Shown here piece by piece: positions 20,671-30,040 of a DNA stretch of 52,169 nt. How positions within the stretch are numbered: the stretch's first letter is position 1; each line of letters opens with the position of its first letter. Under the pieces are notes generated by a model. That model did no database searches. It was not told where the DNA came from and worked only from the letters and a program-made list of their open reading frames with translations. The position numbers and the translations under genes are program-made. The stretch lies in the NCBI GenBank assembly GCA_001179505.1, contig CDMY01000278.1, positions 84,358 through 136,526 on the forward strand. Reading direction: 5' to 3'. The DNA comes from Vitrella brassicaformis (Eukaryota > Sar > Vitrellaceae).

Positions 20671-23454
20671 CCCGCCCTACCCTGGGCCGATATGTGCTGC
20701 CATTGTGCGTGTGCCAGTGAGTAGGCGCCCGCGCAGATCTGCTGCTTGAGCATGTCGTCATCGAACGGAGACGTGGCACTCAACCTGCACACACATCACA
20801 CACAGACGTACACGAGACCCATTGAGGCAGACCTTCACACACGAGTCCGTCAGACAGGCATGCAGACAGACATACATGACGTATAGGATGACCCCGAGGC
20901 TCCAGAGGTCCACTTCCTTGCCATACCCCGCCGCACGGCCATCCTGCGTCCCAAACACCTCGGGCGCTGACAACACGACAACACACACATGCATCCATCA
21001 AATGTCGCTGCGCCTGCTGCCCGTCGACCGCCACACATACGTACCGGTGTATTGGGGCGTGCCGCAGAATGTGCGCATCACAGACTTCTCGCGTGAGTAT
21101 CTGAATGAACACAGCAGCGGGCGAAACAGGTCTCCGTGTGTGTGTTGTCCGTGGTGCGGTTGTCGGGTCTCTTGGTGGCCCACTGACTTTGCGAGCCCGA
21201 AGTCGGTGAGTTTGCATCTGCCGTCGAGGCTCTTCTCCGTCATGAGTATGTTCTCAGGCTGTGTGCAGAGAGAGAGAAGCGAGATGAATGAATGGATGTG
21301 TGTGTGCGTGTTTGTGCTGGTGGGTGCCACAGTTGCCTTGAGGTCCTGACAGAGGAAGAGAGATCAATGGGAGACACAGACGTCATGAGACATGTGTGTC
21401 TATATCGTGGGTGTCATTGCGCGTGTCTGTCTGTCTGTCTGTCTGGCAGGCTCACTCACTCACCCGGTGGACGATGTTGTTGCGATGGAGGTAGGCCAGG
21501 CCCTCACAGATCTCCCGAAACATCCGCTGAGTGGTCTCCTCCTTCACATGAGACACAACACATTCAGACATCCATCCATCCATCCATGTGCGTGTCCGTG
21601 AGCTGGTGTGACATATGTACCGGTATCGGGCCGTGGTCCAGTATGAAATCCAGAAGATCGCCACCAGGAGCTCTAGCAAAGGAGAGAGGACGGCACACAG
21701 GCATGGGTGGCTTCATTGTGGGTGGATGGCATTCATTGTCTGAGAGTGGGCGTGGCGTACAGTTCGAAGACGAGGTAGAGGTAACGGTCGTCGGTGTAGT
21801 GTTTGTGCAGCTGGATGATGTTCTCGTGGTGCAGGTTCTCCAATACCTGCAGCCATCACACCCATCCATCCATCCATCCATGGATGGATTTCGTATGTGT
21901 CAGTGTCATCGCGCGCGCGCGTGTGTGTGTGCGTGTGTGCGTGTGGAGGGTTGCCCACTTGGAGCTCCGTGAACTGGTCGAGGTTGCTCTTCTGCTTGTT
22001 CTTGAACTGCACAAACTTGCACATGTCGATCTGCTTGATCGCAACACTGATAGATCCACACAATACACAACAAACGGCACACACCACACCCATCAGTTAC
22101 CCTCCTTCCCCCTTCTGTGTCGATTTCATTTGGTGTTACGGCGTGTCGGTGGCCCGCTCGATGGCAAATTTGACAGTGCTGAAGTGACCGCTGGATGACA
22201 GCACATAAGACATGTGTTTCCTCCTTCCATTATCGTCTTGACCGCATCCGCCGCCTACCTGCCCAGCTCTTCGCCGATGGCGTAGTCCTCGTGAATCGAT
22301 CCCTGCCAACACGCAAAACACACACACACACACACACACACATGGACAACCAACTCTCATTCGTTGGACTGACTGAGAGACATCAAGCGTACTTACTGGT
22401 TTTGGCTCCTCTGCCGGCGTGACCTCCATGAAGCAAAACACAGGGGCCCCTGCAGACACACAACACCACACCACACAACAACACACGCATGCAGCTGCCT
22501 GGCTGGCTGATGTGTCTGTCACTTAGAGTGAGTGTGACCATGCACACTTACACTTGATCTGCTGGTCGGGGTGGTTCTGAACGCTCATGGCCTTGACCGA
22601 GTTGACGATTAGGGATATCTCCGCACCGTTGGTGAGGATCTCGCTCCCGTCGCCCCCACGGCCCTCGCCACCCGATCCTGCCGGCATCAGCCGCCGACCG
22701 TCTAGAACTGCACACGCAACACAACGCACACACAAAGATGCGGGAACGCCACGCCCCATCCATGTGGTTGTGCGTGGTTGCCCGACTGACTGCCTCACGC
22801 GTACACGTGCCGTTTCTGCTGGAGTCCTTGATGCGCCACACGTACTTGCCCTTGCTCAGCTTGGAACGGCTGATTGTGCAGTGCTTGCCTGTGTGAACAT
22901 CACATAAGTATCGTGTATATGGATTGGATGAGGGTGTGGTGTAGGTACTGTATCCATGTGTGCTCTATCAGCCCATGCCTGATATCTTGTCGTGCGCAAT
23001 CTGGCAGTCGGCGTAGGGCGACCTGCCGATGACGACCTTCTCAGGGTCCTTCTGCCGGAGGTAGATGGTAGGAAACAGCGGATTCAGCGATATCTGCACA
23101 CGCATAAAGGCCAACATGGCATGCACGTGAACAGGAGATCCATCCAATGAGAACCTTTCTCGTCGGCAGCGTACATACCAGTTTGGCGATGATGGGGTCG
23201 TCTATGAACTGCATCCCCTGATCCTGCGTGTCATTCGGCTGTGTCTGGGTCGCCACACACCCACCAACACCGATATCTCCTCCTCCTCCAGCAGCAGCAG
23301 CAGCCGGGACATCCTGCTCTGCGCCCGCGGCACTCCCGCCGTCTATTGCAGCTGCATCGGGCATCACCTGGTCGTCCGCCGAAGGTCCGCATGGCAACCG
23401 CGATGGGTAGAGCTCCGATTTGATGCCATCAACCGTACGCTTCGACATCGGCAA
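19519..23454 (-). CDS. Chk2/Rad53-like FHA-domain protein kinase
   Basis: Nineteen exons join in phase (first 23454-23179, last 19998-19519) to give 769 residues. In order: a TQ cluster (three TQ at residues 69-77); an FHA domain with VVIGRSPYADCQI, SGKHCTISR and SSRNGT; then a Ser/Thr kinase domain. The kinase shows the P-loop GEELGSGHFSTVKFA, VAIKQI lysine, HRDLKPEN, DFG, GTPQYTAPEV and DLWSLGVILYVM, all catalytic residues intact. The tail of about 270 residues is Pro/Gln/Ala-rich with a Gln run and ends QASLDKWV plus basic residues. The order TQ cluster-FHA-kinase is that of DNA-damage checkpoint kinases activated by ATM/ATR. Exon 12 is only nine bases (21345-21337, residues DLK). Introns after 22979 and 21337 start with GC. 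A second Met lies two codons in. Confidence 0.9.
20641..20669. repeat. TG dinucleotide microsatellite in kinase intron
   Basis: About fourteen TG units lie in the intron between 20681 and 20602. On the kinase strand they read as CA, an exception to the usual TG polarity of acceptors here. Confidence 0.9.
21337..21345 (-). other. Nine-base microexon of the kinase gene (DLK of the catalytic loop)
   Basis: GACCTCAAG is preceded by CTTCCTCTGTCAG and followed by GCAACT. It supplies exactly the three residues missing between IVHR and PENIL, completing HRDLKPEN. The downstream intron therefore begins with GC, matching the known AG/GCAAGT consensus of GC-AG introns. Confidence 0.85.
22318..22341. 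repeat. CA dinucleotide microsatellite in kinase intron
   Basis: About twelve CA units lie beside the acceptor at 22303. Read on the kinase strand they form a TG tract before CAG. Confidence 0.9.
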
Positions 23455-23895
23455 CCGTATTAACTATGGATGTAACGCGACCAGGGGATGATTGCTTTCG
23501 CAACTGCTTCCAGCCTGCCTGGCGGCGGTCTTGCTCGAAGCTGGACAACCAACTAGAATAAAAATTGCGGGTGGAAAGAGAACCCCTTGCCGTGTGTAAA
23601 TGCCAGCGTGAAGCGATCCTCTTCTGCAGTGCTGCAGTGCAGTTCTGCACGGCCGGCCCAGCTTGGGAAGAGGATACGCACCGGCCCCACTGTTGGCACA
23701 TTCATCCCACACATGAATATCCCATCCATAACATTGAGTTATAACCAATGGCCACTGAAGATCTTGACAGTGCTTGTTCATCGTTAGTCATCCATTCACC
23801 GTTCAGGCAGAAACATGTGCCACACGCGTCCACTCATGCGTGGACCTTTCCTCTCAATCAGTCTGTACAGTAGGTACATGTGCTCACGCCCCTAG
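23455..23895. promoter_or_regulatory. Kinase promoter region / 3' end of the upstream gene
   Basis: These 441 bases separate the kinase start from the stop of the next minus-strand gene. They hold the kinase promoter and the neighbour's 3' UTR. Near 23626-23650 a CTGCAGTG word repeats. No exon is seen. Confidence 0.4.
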
Positions 23896-25239
23896 CTATG
23901 TCGTCGTCTCATTCATCTCCATGCACGACGGAAATATCGGCGCTGCTGCTATCGTGTCCAGCAGCGATGCGTCCCCAGACGCCTCCAGCAGGGCCGCAAA
24001 TGTCTGTGGGAACACCCCAGCAGGACCCTCACCGCCCACCTGCGGCCGCTCGGTGGTGTAGAGGGTGAGAGATGCGCCTGGGAAGTACTTGCCCTTATCC
24101 AAACAGATGAAGGCCGCAAACGTGCTGTCCGCCTTGTCGCCAGAGAGGATGATCCTCCTGGTGGCCTTGTAACCACCGTCAAGGATGTGGTCGACTGTGC
24201 GGCAGCCCCACACGGGCAGGGGCTGGTCGAGCAGCGCAGAGATGCGGCCGTAGGTGTGCGATCCGGGATGTTCTGGGCGTGCGAAGCAGTGCTTTTCGTC
24301 TAAGGGGTAGGTTATCATCCTGAATTCCAATAAGACAAAGGAAGAACAAAACAGATCATCGTAGCTTTCCTTTCTTTCTTCATTGTGATCCCACGATGGC
24401 ATGGCTTTCTCCTTACTTATCGATGCACAGTTCACGGAAAAAGCGGTACAGGGCGTTCAAACCTGTAGGCGGACCCATGACTGAAAGTGACACGCACTAT
24501 CTCCCTCCCTCCCTCCCTCCCTCCCCAATCTCCAATCCCCGATCTCTCTCTTACGTTCGCACGCGGGGTCAGTCGCATCAAAGGTGGCCGCAAAAGGGCA
24601 GGCGGGCGGCAGGGTGTCGGCCGTGTGCAGTGTCAGGTCAGTCTGCAGTCTGTCGCCATTGGCTCCCGGGGTAAGCTCCATGCCCATTCCCAGGTCCTGG
24701 CAATACACCGAGTACTGCTGCAGCGCCTCTGGGCGGCTGAGGTACCGCCGCTTGCTGGCCAGCCGCCGCAGGTCGGTTGCTGTGATGGTGACGGGCAGGG
24801 ATGTCACATGACCAGTGCGCCTGGCCACACGCAAGATGACCGCATTGCCCGCCCAATCCCCGCCATTCTCGACCAGCCACAGGACGCGGATCAGATAGTG
24901 CCGTCTGGTCATCCGCCGCGCACCGGGCCCACCGTCCTGCTGCTCCAGCCCCCCCTGCTGATGCTGCGCGTGCTGCTCATACGTCAGGACGCCGTCGACG
25001 TGATGTTCCCGCAGCAGCTGGTCGAGACGCCGGGCGACGGTGTGGGTGATCTCGGTGGTGAATGGGAGGGTTTTGGCGGCAGCGAAGAGGGCAGCGCATC
25101 CGCGTACGCCAAGGAGGTCTCTAACCCGGTGGCACATCACCGGCAGGTCCTCCTCTATTGAATGCAGCACGGAGAGGGGCCGGGTGGGAGGGGGGGAAGA
25201 GGGAGAGGACTCAGAGGCTGCTGTCCTGGCCCTCTTCAT
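23896..25239 (-). CDS. Conserved-looking protein of unknown function, 384 residues
   Basis: Three exons, 25239-24555, 24462-24417 and 24319-23896, join in phase. The N-terminus is basic and Ser/Pro-rich (a possible nuclear signal, KRAR). Residues 25-110 are helical. Residues 120-230 look like an alpha/beta domain (HYLIRVLWLVENGGDW, VILRVARRTGHVTSLPV, RRYLSRPEALQQYSVYC). The C-terminal third includes RRIILSGDKADSTFAAF and YFPGASLTLYTTER. No transmembrane segment, signal peptide or motif I can name is present. The regular splice sites and phase agreement support a real gene. It is head-to-head with the gene at 25421. Confidence 0.6.
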
Positions 25240-25420
25240 TTGCTCTTCACTTCATCGGGGGAAGCGGCAGGCCTCACATGGCCACTCTCAAGTCCGCACG
25301 CTCTTTTCACCTGAGCCAAGATCTCCTTCTCTCCTGCAAGCAGAGAGAACCCTTGCGAGCTCCAACTTGAAGCCCCCACTTTCACCCCCGTCTCGGTGAA
25401 GTTTGGAGGATCTGAACGTG
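25240..25420. promoter_or_regulatory. Divergent promoter between two unknown genes
   Basis: The 181-base spacer contains GCGAGCT at 25355-25361, the complement of the AGCTCGC word in other divergent spacers. Confidence 0.45.
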
Positions 25421-27202
25421 ATGCAGAGGGCATTTGGACGGCCGTCACGATGTGCGAAGGGCACGGAAAACGATGTCGCCTCACTTATGAGCTGGTAACA
25501 GTCGGCTCCCTCACCCCCTTTCGAAGACGAAACCACCATCATGATGCCATTGTGTGTGCTGGCTGCTCGTGCGTACGTGCAGGCCTGGTCAGTTGGCGGT
25601 TAAGTCGCAGAAATGGTGTTCGGAGACGAGAGAAGAGTTCAGAGGTTACATTTGGAGGCCTTTCCCGAAGCAAGAACTTCAAGGCGACCTGGAGGCAGCG
25701 CGGCGGCCACAGCAGAGGGGGCCAGAGCCCTCGGGGTCGCCTTCTTCATTGCAGAGGCCAGAAGGTGCGAAAACAGTGTGTGTAAGAAATGGGAAACGCG
25801 TGAACAGCAAGTGCTCTGCTGCATGTCCACGCAGGCCGCACGACTGAGGCGGTGATTGCCGGTGCTCTTGAAGGTCCCCACGAGGTGCAGGACGAGCCGT
25901 GTGACCTCCGCACCCTCGACCCCACGGCCGCAAAGACCGTCACCGCCTCGCCGACTCGACCAGAGAAGACCCTACCGACAACTGCAGCCAAACAGCCCCG
26001 CAGCTTCTTCCGGCACACGGCTGCCCGCCATCGCTTACGGGTGGAGGAAGAAGCCAAGAGACGCTATGTGCCCCCGCCGGGACCAAGGCCGGTGGTGCTG
26101 AGTGGTTACCATATGAACCGCCTTTACACCCCACCGAGCGCACACACACAGTCAAGGGCGAAGGCGGCGAGAGAGCCGGAGGTGCCCGAGAAGCTCCCGG
26201 CCTTCCGGTTCGGCAAGCCAAAGCAGACTAACATGCTTTACAGCTCGTTCGGCCCGCCGAAGCCTCCTCCTTCGTGCTGTCGGCACAAGACGGGCAGAGT
26301 GAGCAGGGGGGCCGCGCGAGGGAGGGGACGGGCCGGGGAGGGCCAGGTGAAGGGGAGAGCGGGGGGAGAGGAGTTGGGGTGGGTGAGGCCTGCTGAGACG
26401 GGCAGGGGTGTGGTCAGCGCCAATGGGCGGTCGGTGCAAAGGGCGGCCAACACTCCGGTAGGCACCACAGACCGATTGATTGTCTTGTCGATTTGTTTGT
26501 TTCGTTCAGGAGGAGGTTCGCCGGAACAAGGGCACTCAGACGCTGTCTCCACCAGGCCCCAGCACAGCGGCTGCGCCGTCGCCCCTCCCTCCTCCCATGG
26601 CCGCCGTCAAGGAGCCACAGGTACACAGGCCACTCCATTGCTCGTCTTTCTTCATGCCCTCACACCCTCTCTCCCTGTGTGTGTGTGTGTGTGTGTGTCA
26701 GAGGGTGGATGAGCGTGTGTCTGTTGGTGGCGATGGGGTGAAGGAAGGGATGCCCCCCGAAGGGGCCAGGACGACACAGAACCCACAGAGGCCCAGAGAA
26801 AGGCAAGCCAGCGTGACGGCATACCGTCTGACAGACAGGCAACGCACTCTATTATCGGTTGATTTGTGTGTGATTTGGATGCGTTCGTGTGTGGTGTGGC
26901 ATGGCTGCAGTGGTGCCGGTGAGTGGGCTGACGCTGCTTACAGCGACTTCCTCCCGTACTGGCGGTCCAACCCTTATGCCACGCTGTATAACCCCCAGAT
27001 CTACGAGTATATTTGGGTGGTGACACACGTGTGAGCGTGTGGGTGGATGGATCGATGTGTGTGTCTCTGCCTGGCTGGCTGGGTGTGGCTGGGTGGGTGG
27101 CTGCGGTTGTCTGTCTGCAGGGAGCTGCCAGCTCGTACGCTGCGTGACCTGCCCCCTGCAGGCCTTCCGCGGCCCAATACTGTGCCTCTCAAGATCACAT
27201 GA
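25421..27202 (+). CDS. Basic proline-rich protein of unknown function, 430 residues
   Basis: Seven exons join in phase: 25421-25494, 25583-25764, 25835-26457, 26510-26620, 26702-26802, 26911-27030 and 27121-27202. The protein is rich in Pro, Arg, Gly and Lys. Better-ordered islands are CSETREEFRGYIWRPFPK near residue 36, KLPAFRFGKPKQTNMLYSSF, and a C-terminal block AAYSDFLPYWRSNPYATLYN followed by LPARTLRDLPP. The SETREEF word recalls short repeats in some microtubule-associated proteins, but that is weak. The fifth intron starts GCAAGC and ends CTGCAG (a GC-AG intron). Its length is a multiple of three without stops, so retention would also stay open. Frame agreement at all junctions makes the gene credible. 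Confidence 0.6.
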
Positions 27203-27331
27203 GATGAGCGCTGGTGTGTGCGTGTGTGGGTGTGTATGGTTTGTCTGATGCCTGTGTGCATCTCTGTTAACCACCCAACTGTGTGCTGTTGCGATTTGCG
27301 GGGTTTAATTGTAGACACACAGAGAGAGAGG

Positions 27332-27360
27332 TCAGACAGACAGACAGACAGACAGACGGA
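27332..27360. repeat. CAGA tetranucleotide microsatellite
   Basis: Six to seven units of CAGA lie in the long spacer 27203-30040. The same unit recurs at 1360-1395, 3490-3513 and 45238-45264, where it lies in introns. Confidence 0.9.
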
Positions 27361-28181
27361 CATAAACCACTCACACACACACACAAACGGGTCCATTCGT
27401 GGGTTCGTTCCTTCGCCTGCACTGTCTCTCTCTCTTGCAATTGACCCACACACACTCACACACACACCAGCGAACGAACAAACCGACGCAGTCAGGACAC
27501 ACACACGGAGGGGCAAAGAGAGAGAGAGGGGGGATTTCATCCCGCAATGCAATCATCTGATCAATCAGGCGATCAGTAGGAGAGGCCGACGACACCGCAT
27601 CACATCACACGCACCATGCACTGCACCATCCGTCCATCCCATCTCCCATCCACCGTGCAGACGTACTGATTTCTGAACACTACACTCACCTGCTGCCCAC
27701 CGCCCCTGCCTGCCTCGCTGCCTGCCTGCCTCGCTGTCTGCCTTGCTGGGCTATCTATGCTATCTATCATCGCCGTGTACACACACGATCATCGACAAGA
27801 CATCCTCTTGGATGTCTGGATGGCATCCATCCATCCATCCATCAGTTCATGGCTATGACTATCCACTTACCCACACCCTCCCTCTTACCACCTGTCTGTC
27901 CACCTGCCTGTCGGGCGTCCCCCGAAAGCGCAATCCCTACCGCACACACGTCATTAATTCACATAGACGCACTCACACACACACACACACACAGAGGGTG
28001 GGTATACGGGAGGCCATCGCCGGCCGTCACGGAGAGGGAGAGAGTGAGAAGGGGAGAGGAGGCAAAAGGGACCGACCGATCAGGCAGGAGAGGCAGAGAG
28101 GGAGGGAGTGACCTCAGCTACGAGGCTAGGCTAGGCTAGGCAAAGCAAGCAAGGCAGCCATCGACCAAAAGACAGCCATCA

Positions 28182-28201
28182 CACACACACACACACACAC
28201 C
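28182..28201. repeat. CA dinucleotide microsatellite
   Basis: About ten CA units in the gene-poor spacer. Confidence 0.9.
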
Positions 28202-28862
28202 CCACACGAGAGAGAGGATGGCATGGCGATGGTATGGCATCATGCTGTTTGGTGGTGTGGTAAGGTGCGGTGTGGTGCCATCCCATCACCAACACGCCGA
28301 CAGACAAACAAGAAGGCATAGCACCATACGATGACACGCTGCAAGGCAAGGCAAGGCAAATCAAAAACGACAAGGACACCAACGAACCCATCGACAGCCA
28401 GTCGACGTTGGGCCACAAGACAAGGCAAGCGGATCGGATCGACAGACACACCAGGCAGGCAGGCAGGCAAACAGCCAGGAGGCCATTCAGGCAGGTATCT
28501 ATCTCGCTGCCGTTCATGTCACTGTAACACCGAATGGAAAGTTCTGGTCGTCTCTACACACAAACGTACATCAATCACGATATATCGCGGTGAGGCAGGC
28601 AGGCAGGCAGGCAGACAGCAGGTCGCGAGTGAAAGAGTGAATTGAATTACACAATAGAAAACGATCCATCCATCATGGCGCCCAGTGAGCGCGTGTGTTG
28701 TGCCTCCCCCCCGCCCTCCCTCCCTCCCTCCCTCCCTCCCGTCCTTGCTAATGGCAGCTAATGCGGTGCCCTCTTCTTTTCTGTCCGCGTTTCTCTCTCT
28801 GGTCCGGCTGCGTAGCGTGCCTCCTTCCACCGATTTCAGCTATCCCTCCTTGCTGTCTGGCC

Positions 28863-28901
28863 AGCTGTGCCCAAGGGGATTCGAATCGCCCCGACACAGC
28901 T
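28863..28901. other. Nested inverted repeat (hairpin)
   Basis: AGCTGTG (28863-28869) pairs with CACAGCT (28895-28901). Inside, GGGG (28875-28878) pairs with CCCC (28889-28892), around the ten-base palindrome GATTCGAATC. The centre resembles a tRNA T-loop, but there is no tRNA body on either strand. Confidence 0.6.
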
Positions 28902-30040
28902 AGGTAGGCATCAAGAAGCCATAGATAGAATCGATGGAAGCCAAGCGGCAGCAGTTAGTTGAGCCGAGTCGCCATGGCATCAGCCAGTCAGTTCATCATA
29001 CCAGCCAGCATTACACAGTCAGCAGCATGGGCGAGGCGAGTGAGCGAGAGGTCTTCTTTGGATACAAAAGAGTCAATCATCCACAGAGACAGAGACAGAG
29101 AGAGAGAGAGACCTTCCCCTGCCCCTGCCCCACCCCACGACAGCCCACGACATCTGCCTGTGCACCAACCTTTACACACGCATCACGTCACGTCACGCTG
29201 CAAGCATTCATTCCATTGCACTGTACTCCATGGACACTCCCCACAGCACAACACCCCTCACCCCCGAAGACGCGTCAGAAAGTGCCTCACACATGGATGA
29301 GTGTAGTATGCCTGGTCAGGATCGATCGGTGGGTCGGTCATCGGCTGGCTGTTCCTCTACTCACTCACTCAGTTACTTATCATGATCATCTAGCTCATCT
29401 GGTGTCTACACAATGCTGCACTGTCTGTCTGTCTGCCTGTCTGTCGGTCGGTCGGCGGTGTTACGCTTCCTCTCTCCAGCCACCAAGTAAGTCATGACGC
29501 TGTTAATTGCTCTGACGTCATTTCCGTAGGTATCATTAGACCAGCGAACGAACGAACGAACCTTCCTCCCTCGCTCTCTCCCACTCACTCAGAGATGGAC
29601 AAAAAGAAAGCCAGTCTGTCTGTGAGGGTGGGTGTGCACCTGGCTTGCTGTGTGCGTGTGTCTGTGTGTGTGTGTGGAGTGGCAAGCTACGATAAACTAC
29701 AAGGGAAGGAGAGGCCGGGCAAGGGAGAGGGAGGGAGGGAAGGAGGGAGGGAGGGGGAGGCAGAGTGTGGGCAGGCATCTACCTTGTGCACTCTCTCACA
29801 CACACACGTCTTGTCTTTCTCAGATTCTCTCTCGTGCGATCGCATCCAACGACAAGAGATAGCTAGACGATGGGCGGCCAGGCAGACACATATTCAGGCA
29901 GGCAGGCAGGTGGGCACGCCCCCACCGTGGGTACGGCAGATGCTCTAACTAACTGACTCCCTCCCCTCCACGCATCAATCACATCATTCCTTTCTCCGCT
30001 ACTTTTAACCTTAAAAGACAGCCGCCCCACGCCACGCCCG

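Larger units (their letters stand above)
27203..30040. other. Long gene-poor, microsatellite-rich convergent spacer
   Basis: In 2.8 kb I find no supportable exon. It contains CAGA (27332-27360), CA (27973-27992 and 28182-28201), GGCA (28453-28475 and 28593-28614), CCCT (28714-28740) and GGGA (29726-29755) runs, and one long nested hairpin at 28863-28901. Most ORFs are translations of these repeats. Confidence 0.6.

Noticed and set aside
28875-28901. tRNA gene suggested by TTCGAAT flanked by G and C runs
   Set aside because: The stem around TTCGAAT does not form a proper five-pair T-arm, and no D-arm, anticodon arm or acceptor stem is found on either strand.
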